The notes under the pieces were generated by a model that had not been told where the DNA came from, did no database searches, and saw nothing but the letters and a program-made list of their open reading frames with translations. 13,654 nt of DNA from JBGVSA01 sp047605765 (GTDB taxonomy: Bacteria > Pseudomonadota > Gammaproteobacteria > Burkholderiales > Rhodocyclaceae). The stretch covers positions 1-13,654 of the forward strand of contig JASGFB010000116.1 of assembly GCA_047605765.1 (NCBI GenBank), written 5' to 3'. Positions 5,588-13,200 of the stretch are shown here, one piece after another. The stretch's first letter is position 1, and the number at the start of each line of letters is the position of its first letter. Position numbers and translations under genes: made by a program.

Positions 5588-7758
5588 CGGACAAACGTTC
5601 AATTACTTCCAGCGTGCAATGGCTGGGGCGGCGGCTGCCGGAACTGGTGGGCGAACTGCGCCCGCTGTCGGCGCACGCCGTCGACGAACTGGCGCGCCTG
5701 CTGGAAGCCAGCGATGACGGCGAACCGGCAGAGCGGCAGTTTGCGCTGGCCTCGGCGCTCGACTATCTGCTGGTGTCGCTGGGCGTGCGCAATCCGCTGT
5801 GGATGGACGAGGTGGAAGCTTCGATCCTGCCGGTGGCGGGTGTGCATGGCGATGCCGGCGCCTTCATCCTGCATCAGCGTACGCCATCCGGCGGCTGGGT
5901 GCTGGAGGATGCGGACGGGGTACGACATGTTGCGGTGTTGCCGGCCGGTGCCACCTATGTCGAGGTGGGCGTGCTGCATACCGATCGCCGCGGGCTATAC
6001 GTGACTGCCCGCGAGCTGTTTCGCGATGCCCTCGGCAAGAACCGCCGTTACTTTGTCTACGCTGCCGTCGCGTCGGTGGTGATCAACGTGCTGGCGCTGA
6101 TGACGTCGCTCTACAGCATGCAGATCTACGACCGGGTGATCCCCACCCAGGGGCTGGCGACGCTGTACGCGCTGACGCTCGGCGTGGGGCTGAGCATCAT
6201 GCTGGAGCTGGTCGGCAAGTTCGCCCGTGCGTCGATCCTCGACCATGCCATCCGCGCCATGGACCAGGGGCTGTCGCACAGCATCTTCGAGCGCCTGCTG
6301 CGCGTGCGCATGGACCAGTTGCCGCGCAGCGTGGGCACGCTGTCGGGGCAACTGCGCAGCTACGAGATGATCCGCTCGTTCGCCTCGTCGGTGACGCTGT
6401 ATCTATTGGTGGACACGCCTTTCGCGCTGCTCTTCCTGCTCGTCATCTGGGCCATCGGCGGGCCGCTGGTGGCGGGCGTGCCGCTGGTGTTCTTCGTGCT
6501 CGCGCTGACGGTGGGCTTTGTCTACAAGGGGGCCATGCAGCGGCATGCGCGCTCGGGCATGGCCGCCTCGCACCGCAAGCTCGGTCTGCTGGTGGAAGCC
6601 GTCGAAGGCGCCGAGGCCATCAAGGCCAGCGGGTCGGGCTGGCGCTTCCTGTCGCGCTGGAACGAACTGAGCCGCGAGAACATCGAGCAGGACATGCAAC
6701 TGCGGCACCTGGGGGAGGCCGCCGGCTACTACGCCGCCTTCCTGCAGCAGGCCAGCTACGTGCTGTTGGTGGGCATCGGTGCCTATGTGGCCTCGACCAC
6801 CACCTCGCTCACCTCCGGCGGCATCATCGCCTGTTCGATCCTGTCCGGCCGCGTGCTGACGCCGGTCGGCATGCTGCCGGGCCTGATGGTGCAATGGGCC
6901 AACGCCAGCTCGGCGATGACCAGCATCGCCCATGTTTTCAAACTCGAGCAGGACAACCACGAGGTGGCGCGGCCGCTGGCCATCAGCCGCATCGACGGCG
7001 CCATCACCGTGCAGGACGTCAAGCACGCCTATGCCAAGCAGGCGCCGATTGCGCTGCAACTGCCGGCGCTGCGCATCGAGGCCGGCGAGAAGGTCGGCGT
7101 GCTGGGGACGGTGGGGTCGGGCAAGAGCACGCTGCTGCGCCTGCTGTCGGGTCTGTACCGGCCGACCGAGGGCAGCGTGCTGCTCGATGGTGTCGACCTC
7201 CAGCACATCTCACGCAGCCACCTGAGCGACCGTATCGGTTATCTGCCGCAGGACGTACGCCTGTTCTCCGGCACGCTGCGCGACAACCTCATGCTGGGCG
7301 TGGTCGGCAAGAGCGAAGAGCAGATGATCGCCGCCTGCGAACTGACCGGCCTGGCCAGCATCGTGAGCGGTCATCGGCAGGGCTTCGAGATGCCCATCAC
7401 CGAAGGCGGTGGCGGGCTCTCCGGCGGCCAGCGCCAGTTGCTGGCACTTACCCGGCTGGTGCTCATCGAGCCCGACGTATGGCTGCTCGACGAGCCGACC
7501 GCCTCGATGGACGACGCCATCGAACAACGCATCATGAGCGTGCTGCGCAGCGTGATGCAGCCCTCCGACACCCTGGTGCTGGTCACCCACAAGCCGGCGC
7601 TGCTGCAACTGGTGGAGCGCCTGCTCATCCTGCGCCCCGACGGCGTGGCGCTGGATGGTCCGCGCGATCAGGTGCTCCAGCAGATCACCCGTATCCGCCC
7701 GGTCGGCGCGGCCGGTGACGGCGGCAAGCCGGCCGGACATCTGGAGGTCGTCGCATGA
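5584..7758 (+). CDS. Type I secretion ABC exporter (permease + ATPase) with degenerate C39-like N-terminus
   Basis: This 724-residue protein is a fused half-transporter that drives export of proteins across both membranes. Residues about 1-145 sit where exporters carry a C39-peptidase or peptidase-like domain. No QxxxCG catalytic motif is seen, so leader cleavage is unlikely. The membrane domain begins near residue 158 (FVYAAVASVVINVLALMTSL) and contains MQIYDRVIPTQG, a hallmark of LapB/RTX-type exporters, with further hydrophobic segments up to about residue 460. The ATPase domain has Walker A GTVGSGKST (508-516), Q-loop Q556, signature LSGGQ (612-616), Walker B ending D636-E637 and H-loop H669, so all catalytic residues are present. 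The ATG overlaps the stop of the TolC-like gene by ATGA, and the stop overlaps the adaptor gene start the same way, giving tight translational coupling. Confidence 0.96.
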   Translation: MTDKRSITSSVQWLGRRLPELVGELRPLSAHAVDELARLLEASDDGEPAERQFALASALDYLLVSLGVRNPLWMDEVEASILPVAGVHGDAGAFILHQRTPSGGWVLEDADGVRHVAVLPAGATYVEVGVLHTDRRGLYVTARELFRDALGKNRRYFVYAAVASVVINVLALMTSLYSMQIYDRVIPTQGLATLYALTLGVGLSIMLELVGKFARASILDHAIRAMDQGLSHSIFERLLRVRMDQLPRSVGTLSGQLRSYEMIRSFASSVTLYLLVDTPFALLFLLVIWAIGGPLVAGVPLVFFVLALTVGFVYKGAMQRHARSGMAASHRKLGLLVEAVEGAEAIKASGSGWRFLSRWNELSRENIEQDMQLRHLGEAAGYYAAFLQQASYVLLVGIGAYVASTTTSLTSGGIIACSILSGRVLTPVGMLPGLMVQWANASSAMTSIAHVFKLEQDNHEVARPLAISRIDGAITVQDVKHAYAKQAPIALQLPALRIEAGEKVGVLGTVGSGKSTLLRLLSGLYRPTEGSVLLDGVDLQHISRSHLSDRIGYLPQDVRLFSGTLRDNLMLGVVGKSEEQMIAACELTGLASIVSGHRQGFEMPITEGGGGLSGGQRQLLALTRLVLIEPDVWLLDEPTASMDDAIEQRIMSVLRSVMQPSDTLVLVTHKPALLQLVERLLILRPDGVALDGPRDQVLQQITRIRPVGAAGDGGKPAGHLEVVA

Positions 7759-8930
7759 GCAAGAAAAACGCTCACCGCCTGACGGTGGGGCCGGCCGTCA
7801 CGGTCGTTGCCCTGTTGATCGTCGTCATCGGCGCCTTTTTCATGTGGAGCCTGTACTTCAAGGTCGAACAGATCTCCCGCAGCAGCGGGCAGGTGATCGC
7901 CAGCGCGCGTACCCAACTGGTGCAGGCGGCCACCGATGGCGTCATCGCCGAATTCAAGGTGAGCGAGGGCGCCCACGTGGGGCCCGGCGATGTGCTGGTG
8001 ACCCTGGAACAGGATCAGAGCCAGGCCGCCCTCAGCGACAGCCTGGCCAAGGTCGCCGCACTGAAGGCCACGCTGGCGCGCCTGCATGCCGAGGTGCTGG
8101 ACCGGCCGCTGGTGTTCCCCAAAGAGGTGCAGGCCTTTCCGTCCTTCATGCGCAATCAGACCGATCTGTTCCAGCGCCGCCGCCGCGCTGTCCTGGAAGA
8201 GACGCGCGCCTTGCAGGCGATGCTGGACGCGACCAATGAAGAACTGTCGATGAGCCAGCCCTTGCTCGAGTCGGGGGATATCTCGCGCGTCGAAATCATC
8301 CGCCTGCAGAAAGCGGTGGCGGAGATTTCCGGCCAGATCACCAATCGCCGCAACAAATACCTGCAGGACGCGCAGGCCGAAATGACCAAGGCCGAAGAAG
8401 ACCTGGCCACGCAGGAACAGGTGCTCACCGACCGCAAGACCACTCAGGAACGTACCCAGTTGCGCGCGCCCACCCGCGCCATCGTGCGCAACATCCGCAT
8501 CACCACGCTGGGCGGACGCGTCAAGGCGGGCGACGTTGTCATGGAGCTGACCCCCACCGACAGCGAACTGATCGTAGAGGGCAAATTCAAGCCCTCCGAC
8601 ATCGCCGACATCCGTCTCGGCCTGCCGGCCACCGTCAAGCTCGACGCCTTCGACTACAGCATCTACGGCACGCTGCCGGGCAAGGTCCGCTACATCAGCG
8701 CCGACGCGCTGACCGACGAGACGCGCAACGGCGAGAACATCTATTACCGCGTCCAGGTGGCCCTCAGCCCCTTGCCCGACAAGCGCGTCGGTCCGGGTGG
8801 GCGCCCACCGATCGAAGTGCTGCCGGGCATGACCGCGCAGATCGATATCCGCACGGGGGCCCATTCGGTCTTCCGCTATCTGACCAAACCGATCACCAAG
8901 ACCTTCTCGGGAGCCCTCGGTGAGCGTTGA
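7755..8930 (+). CDS. HlyD-family periplasmic adaptor (membrane fusion protein) of type I secretion
   Basis: This 391-residue protein has a short basic cytoplasmic tail, one membrane anchor at about residues 13-34 (PAVTVVALLIVVIGAFFMW), and then the adaptor plan. The first lipoyl half-motif is VQAATDGVIAEFKVSEGAHV. A long charged helical hairpin follows between about residues 90 and 230. The second half-motif is near RAPTRAIVRNIRITTLGGRV, and a beta-barrel region ends in the family's VLPGMTAQIDIRTG close to the C-terminus. Such adaptors bridge the ABC exporter and the TolC-like channel, and the hairpin contacts the channel tip. The gene starts inside the stop of the ABC gene (ATGA at 7755-7758). 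The putative substrate gene follows after 79 bp. Confidence 0.95.
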   Translation: MSKKNAHRLTVGPAVTVVALLIVVIGAFFMWSLYFKVEQISRSSGQVIASARTQLVQAATDGVIAEFKVSEGAHVGPGDVLVTLEQDQSQAALSDSLAKVAALKATLARLHAEVLDRPLVFPKEVQAFPSFMRNQTDLFQRRRRAVLEETRALQAMLDATNEELSMSQPLLESGDISRVEIIRLQKAVAEISGQITNRRNKYLQDAQAEMTKAEEDLATQEQVLTDRKTTQERTQLRAPTRAIVRNIRITTLGGRVKAGDVVMELTPTDSELIVEGKFKPSDIADIRLGLPATVKLDAFDYSIYGTLPGKVRYISADALTDETRNGENIYYRVQVALSPLPDKRVGPGGRPPIEVLPGMTAQIDIRTGAHSVFRYLTKPITKTFSGALGER

Positions 8931-8953
8931 ACGAGTCTCCCATCCCGATGCCG

Positions 8954-8984
8954 GCGCGCACCACGGGTGCCGCGCTCTTGTTGT
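8954..8984 (+). terminator. Candidate attenuator/terminator between adaptor and substrate genes
   Basis: A stem pairs GCGCGCACC (8954-8962) with GTGCCGCGC (8967-8975, plus G8966), with a three-base loop and one bulged C at 8970, nine pairs in all. It is followed by TCTTGTTGT, which is moderately T-rich. It lies only 26 bases before the start codon at 9010. It could be a partial terminator or an mRNA-stabilising hairpin that sets different levels for the exporter and its substrate. Confidence 0.35.
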
Positions 8985-9009
8985 CGTCCCCCGCTAAGAA
9001 GGAGCTGCC

Positions 9010-12000
9010 ATGGCCAAGAACGATGCTTCACCCGCCGCGACCGCCAAGCCTGTCCCTGCCGTGGAGCCCGCGCAGGCTGTCAAGGTTGCGCAGCCGCAGA
9101 CGCACGCGCAGACCGCCGCCCGCACTGCCAAGGACAAGGCGCTGCGACAGCAGGCCGCCGCCGAGGCCGTCAACGCCGACGAGCAGGCGCTCACCAAGAG
9201 CCGCCTGACGGAAGAGGAACTGCGCAAGAAGCGCCTGCGCCAGGGGCAGGCCACGCTCGATGACGGCACTGTCGTCGCCGATGACCAGGCCGCGGCGGAC
9301 GACGCCGGCCAGGGTGAGAACATCATCCTGGCGCAGGCCACCACCACCGAGACGACCGACACGCCGGCCGGCGCGGCCAGCGATGCGACGGCCTCGCCGA
9401 GTTCGGGGGCGCCGAGCGCCACGGTGGGTTCATCCGACAGCCCCTTCGGCGGGCGCGTTTCGCCGTGGGCCATTCTCGGTGCCGTGGCGGTGGGCGGCGT
9501 GGCCATTGCGGCGGCCTCGGGGGGTGACGGCGGCGGCGGGGATGGCGGTGGTACGCCGCCTCCCGGTGGGCCCAGCGATCCGTCGAGCCTGACCCCGGAG
9601 CAGATCGCCGCGCTCGATCCGAGCGTGGTGGCGGCCTGGACCCCGGCGCAACTGGCGACCTTGAACGCCGCCCAGGTCGGTGCGTTCACGCAGGCGCAAT
9701 TGGCCGCCATGCCGGCGGCCAGCCTGCAATCGCTCAGTGCCGCGCAGATCGCCGCCCTCAATCCGGCGGCGCTGCCGGGCATCGCGCCCACTACCCTGGC
9801 GGGTCTGTCGACCGAGCAGGTGGCGGCACTGACGCCGGCGCAAGGCGCGGTGCTGACGGCCGGCCAGGTGGCAGCCTTCACGCCGGGGCAGGTAGCGGCC
9901 CTGGACGATGCCACCTTCGGTGCGCTGACGCCAGCCGCCATCCAGGCCATGACGCCGGCCCAGATCGCGGCCATCACGCCCGAGCAGGTGGCGGCACTGA
10001 CGCCGGCGCAAGGCGCGGTGCTGACAGCCGGCCAGGTGGCAGCCTTCACGCCGGGGCAGGTAGCGGCCCTGGACGATGCCACCTTCGGTGCGCTGACGCC
10101 AGCCGCCATCCAGGCCATGACGCCGGCCCAGATCGCGGCCATCACGCCCGAGCAGGGCGCGGCATTCACCAGTGGGCAGGTCGCCGCCATGACGCCGGGC
10201 CAGCTCACCGCGCTGGAGCCGGCCACCGTCGGCGCCATTCCGGCGGCCGCGTTTCAGGCGCTCGGTACCGAGCAGATTGCTGCACTGACGCCGGAGCAGG
10301 GCGCGGCGCTGACCCCCGGTCAGGTGGCGGCGCTGACGCCGGCCCAGGTGGTGGCCCTCGATCCCGACACCCTGGCGGCTTTGCCGCCCGCCGCCGTGCA
10401 GGCGCTCACGCCCACCCAGGTGGCGGCGCTGACCCCGCAACAGGTCGGTGCCCTGACACCGGCGCAAGGGGCCGTGCTGACTGGCGAGCAGATCGCCGCG
10501 CTGACGCCGACCCAGGTGGTGGCCATCGATCCGGATACCCTGGCGGCGCTGCCGCCGGCTGCCATCGAAGCCCTCACGCCGGCCCAGGTTGCCGTGCTCA
10601 CGCCCGAACAGGTGGGCGCACTGACGCCGGCCCAGGGCGGCGTGCTGACCGGTGAGCAGGTGGCGGCGCTGACGCCGGGGCAACTGGTTGCCCTCGATCC
10701 CGACACGCTGGCGCATATCCCGCCGAGCGCCATCCAGGTGCTGACGCCGGAAGAGATCGCCGTGCTCACGCCGGATCAGAAGAACTCGCTGGCGCCCGAG
10801 CAGATCGCCGTGCTCACGCCCGAGCAACTCGACCCGATCCTCGAGAACATCGAGACCATGCCGCCGGCGCAGATCGGCGCCATCAATCCCAGTGTCATTG
10901 CCACCTTCGACGCTGCCACCCTCGATTCGCTGAGCGATGCGCAGACTGCCGCGTTGACGCCGCAGCAGACCGCCGCGCTGTCGTCGGCCGTGGTCAACGC
11001 CTTGCAGCCCGAAACGCTGGCGGCCTTGTCGCCGGCCGCTGTCGGCGGACTGACGCCGGAGGTCATCGAGAACCTGCCGACCTCAAGCTTCGAGGTGTTC
11101 ACACCGGCGCAGCTCGGCGGGCTCACCGCCGACCAGGGCGGCGCTCTGACCGTGCAGCAAGTCGCCACCCTCGATGCCAACGAGTTTGCGGCGCTGTCGC
11201 CGGCGGTGGTGGGCGAACTGTCGGATGCCGTCGTCGCCAGCCTGACGCCCGAGCAACTGGGCGCCTTGACGGGGCCGCAGACCGCCGCCCTGACACCGGC
11301 GCAACTGGATCAGTTGTCCGATACGCAGATCCCCGCCATCAGCCTGGCAGGCGTCGGCGCGCTGACGGCCGACCAGTTGGCGAGCCTGACCGATACCCAG
11401 TTGCACGCCTTTACGGCGGAGCAGGTGGCCGGCCTGCCGCCCAGTGCGCTTACCGGCCTGTCGCCCAGCCAGTTGAGCGCGCTCGACGACGTCAACCTGG
11501 CGCCGAGCTTCGCCCAGCCGACGGCGGCCACTCAGGCCAATGAAAACGTCGCGGCCGGCAGCGTCATCTACACCGCCCACGCCACCGACAACAACCTGAC
11601 TGCGCCCTACAACGCGCTGAGCTATTCGCTGACCGGCGCCGACGCCGCCGCTTTCAGCATCGACGCCATCACCGGCGCGGTGAGTTTCATCGGCTCACCG
11701 AACTACGAAGCGCAGACCACGTACACCGTGAACGTGGTGGCCACCGACGGCGGCGGCCTGAGCAGCAGCCAGCAATTGTCGGTGAACATCAACGACCTCA
11801 ACGAAGCGCCCACGGTGGCCACGCCCCTGGCCGACCAGATCGCGCCGACCGACCAGCCGTTCAGCTTCACCCTGCCGGCGGGCAGCTTCGTCGACCCGGA
11901 TGGCGCCGGCCCCAACAGCACGCTCACCTATACGGTCGCGCTGGCCGGCGGCGGGGCGTTGCCGTCGTGGCTCACTTTCGATGCCGCCACCGGCACCTTC

Positions 12001-12963
12001 AGCGGCACGCCGCCGGCCAGCAACACCGGCGTACTGGATGTGGTGGTCACCGCCACCGATGGCGGGGGCCTCAGCGTCAGCGACAACTTCTCGATGTCGG
12101 TGGTGAGCGCGCCGACCATCACCAGCGCCTTCGTCAACGCCGAGGTGACCAATTTCGACGTGCGTTCGGACATCGTGCTGCAGTCGTCCGAGGCGGTCAG
12201 CGCGGTGGCGGGCAAGTTCATCCGCATCGTCTCCGAAGGCGGTGCGGGCTTCCGTGGCGAGAACGACAACTACACCTACTGGATCGCCACCACCGATTCG
12301 GCCCAGGTCCAGATATCGGGCGGCACCATCACCCTCAATCCGCTGATCGATCTGGATCTGGCCAACAACTACCACATCGAAATCGACGACGGCGCCTTCG
12401 TCGGCCTGCTCACCGGGCAACCCAGCCTGGCCGTGGCGGATGTGAGAGCGATGGATTTTTCCACCGTGACGCCCGGCACGACGTCATTGGCCAACGCGGT
12501 GCAGTCGGTTTACATGGACGCCCAGGGCCACCTGGTGCAGGGCTACAAGTGGCTCGACATCGAGAACATCGGCAGCCAGCCGAGCAACCCGGTGTCGGTC
12601 GACGCGGGCACCGGCAGCTATTCGTTCGTCTTCAAGGACGACGACCCGGCCGGGGCCGACCTCAACACCGGCTATGACGGCGTCGGGCCCAATGGCGCGG
12701 CGTTCTGGGTGGCGTTCTCGAATTTCGGGTCGGACGACCGCGTGTACATCGACGACCAGACGCACAACCCGGCCACCGCCAACGACCTGTCGCAGACCAT
12801 CTTCAACCATGCCGGGCAAGCACCGACGACGGTGCAGTTCAACGGTTGGGAGGGCAACCTGGGCGGCTGGCTTGAGCTGACCCTGCAAGGGTCGACGGCG
12901 GGTTACAACGATCTGCAGGCGATGCAGCAGTACCTGGGCACGGCGCCGCTGGTCACCGGCTGA
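9010..12963 (+). CDS. Giant putative type I secreted adhesin with octapeptide-repeat tract and cadherin/Ig-like domains, no RTX
   Basis: The 1317-residue product starts at an ATG with AAGGAG five bases upstream (8999-9004). Residues 1-120 are Ala/Lys/Gln-rich with a charged helix (RLTEEELRKKRLRQG). Residues 153-169 are hydrophobic (WAILGAVAVGGVAIAAA), followed by a Gly/Asp linker (171-181). There is no N-terminal signal peptide, in keeping with type I export. Residues 194-824 are 79 octads, consensus LTPxQvAA. About 831-934 is a cadherin-like domain (ANENVAAGSVIY; TDGGGLSSS; DLNEAP). About 935-1034 is a dystroglycan/He_PIG-like domain (LPSWLTFDAATGTFSGTPP). About 1035-1152 resembles a SbsA-type bacterial Ig domain (IVLQSSEAVSAVAGKFIRIV; HIEIDDGAFVG). 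The last 160 residues (VYMDAQGHLVQGYKW; FWVAFSNFGSDDRVYIDD) are not recognised and may hold the secretion signal. No GGxGxDxLx repeats occur. An adhesion or matrix role is inferred from the domains and the adjacent exporter. Confidence 0.88.
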   Translation: MAKNDASPAATAKPVPAVEPAQAVKVAQPQTHAQTAARTAKDKALRQQAAAEAVNADEQALTKSRLTEEELRKKRLRQGQATLDDGTVVADDQAAADDAGQGENIILAQATTTETTDTPAGAASDATASPSSGAPSATVGSSDSPFGGRVSPWAILGAVAVGGVAIAAASGGDGGGGDGGGTPPPGGPSDPSSLTPEQIAALDPSVVAAWTPAQLATLNAAQVGAFTQAQLAAMPAASLQSLSAAQIAALNPAALPGIAPTTLAGLSTEQVAALTPAQGAVLTAGQVAAFTPGQVAALDDATFGALTPAAIQAMTPAQIAAITPEQVAALTPAQGAVLTAGQVAAFTPGQVAALDDATFGALTPAAIQAMTPAQIAAITPEQGAAFTSGQVAAMTPGQLTALEPATVGAIPAAAFQALGTEQIAALTPEQGAALTPGQVAALTPAQVVALDPDTLAALPPAAVQALTPTQVAALTPQQVGALTPAQGAVLTGEQIAALTPTQVVAIDPDTLAALPPAAIEALTPAQVAVLTPEQVGALTPAQGGVLTGEQVAALTPGQLVALDPDTLAHIPPSAIQVLTPEEIAVLTPDQKNSLAPEQIAVLTPEQLDPILENIETMPPAQIGAINPSVIATFDAATLDSLSDAQTAALTPQQTAALSSAVVNALQPETLAALSPAAVGGLTPEVIENLPTSSFEVFTPAQLGGLTADQGGALTVQQVATLDANEFAALSPAVVGELSDAVVASLTPEQLGALTGPQTAALTPAQLDQLSDTQIPAISLAGVGALTADQLASLTDTQLHAFTAEQVAGLPPSALTGLSPSQLSALDDVNLAPSFAQPTAATQANENVAAGSVIYTAHATDNNLTAPYNALSYSLTGADAAAFSIDAITGAVSFIGSPNYEAQTTYTVNVVATDGGGLSSSQQLSVNINDLNEAPTVATPLADQIAPTDQPFSFTLPAGSFVDPDGAGPNSTLTYTVALAGGGALPSWLTFDAATGTFSGTPPASNTGVLDVVVTATDGGGLSVSDNFSMSVVSAPTITSAFVNAEVTNFDVRSDIVLQSSEAVSAVAGKFIRIVSEGGAGFRGENDNYTYWIATTDSAQVQISGGTITLNPLIDLDLANNYHIEIDDGAFVGLLTGQPSLAVADVRAMDFSTVTPGTTSLANAVQSVYMDAQGHLVQGYKWLDIENIGSQPSNPVSVDAGTGSYSFVFKDDDPAGADLNTGYDGVGPNGAAFWVAFSNFGSDDRVYIDDQTHNPATANDLSQTIFNHAGQAPTTVQFNGWEGNLGGWLELTLQGSTAGYNDLQAMQQYLGTAPLVTG
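9589..11481 (+). repeat. 79 tandem octapeptide repeats (residues 194-824) with a 6-7-unit super-period
   Basis: Read in frame from L194, the sequence divides into 79 units. All are eight residues except the 53rd (ILENIET, seven). A partial 80th, LDDVNLAP, leads into the cadherin-like domain. The consensus is [LIFM]-T-P-x-Q-[VIL]-A-A, where T-P-x-Q is a typical helix N-cap. Units of the type LDPDTLAA recur at numbers 2, 8, 14, 21, 27, 33, 40, 47, 60 and 67. Units with Gly at position 6 (LTPAQGAV) recur at 11, 18, 24, 30, 37, 44 and 65. Both patterns fit one supra-unit of six or seven octads (48 or 56 residues). Conservation is highest in units 11-50 and lower at both ends, as expected if the array grew from its middle. 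Confidence 0.93.
9812..10147 (+). repeat. Two tandem 168-bp copies, 167/168 identical
   Basis: Bases 9812-9979 and 9980-10147 differ only at 9858 (G) versus 10026 (A), a silent ACG/ACA threonine change. A nine-base start of a third copy follows (CCGAGCAGG, 10148-10156) before divergence. The unit is exactly seven octads (56 codons), so the duplication keeps the frame and the octad phase. Such near-identity implies a very recent duplication or ongoing gene conversion, and predicts copy-number variation between strains. Confidence 0.95.
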
Positions 12964-12998
12964 CCGACGCGGGCCAGGCGTGATGGACACTTGCGGAC

Positions 12999-13048
12999 GC
13001 CATGCCATCGGCATGGCCGGCTCGGCGTCATTCGACGGCGAGCCGGCC
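12999..13048 (+). terminator. Two overlapping strong hairpins between the two secreted-protein genes
   Basis: Hairpin one is GCCATGCC (12999-13006) with GGCATGGC (13010-13017), eight perfect pairs and a three-base loop. Hairpin two is GGCCGGCTCG (13015-13024) with CGAGCCGGCC (13039-13048). It is extended, past one G/G mismatch, by CGTC/GACG around the loop ATTC. The two share 13015-13017, so they compete. The first begins 36 bases after the stop at 12963. There is no T-run, so they may stabilise the upstream mRNA, cause partial termination, or do both. Confidence 0.5.
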
Positions 13049-13200
13049 AGCGCGGCGGCGTGCGCCCGCCTCATCGCACCGCCACCCCGACGATGACCGC
13101 CCGGCCGGCGGACGACAACACGCAGGACGGCCCATGTACCGCCACATAAGGCCCGCGCGACGGGCTGAGCATTCCCACCCAATGCTGCAAGGACATCATC

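Noticed and set aside
9370..9400. PAGAAS near residue 123 as a LapG-type cleavage site.
   Set aside because: The required di-alanine followed by glycine (TAAG/PAAG) is not present.
9530..9560. GGDGGGGDGGG as a possible RTX calcium-binding repeat.
   Set aside because: It is a short Gly/Asp linker without the nonapeptide spacing GGxGxDxUx, and lies N-terminal, not C-terminal.
9430..10827. Long minus-strand open frame opposite the octad tract.
   Set aside because: It is a by-product of the repetitive GC-rich coding sequence on the plus strand. Its translation is a low-complexity Arg/Gly/His mix without a start context.
9589..11481. Resemblance of LTPAQVVAL units to the start of TAL-effector DNA-binding repeats (LTPEQVVAIAS).
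   Set aside because: TAL repeats are 33-35 residues with a variable di-residue and a QALETVQRLL helix. Here the period is eight and those parts are missing. The shared string is a common helix-cap motif.
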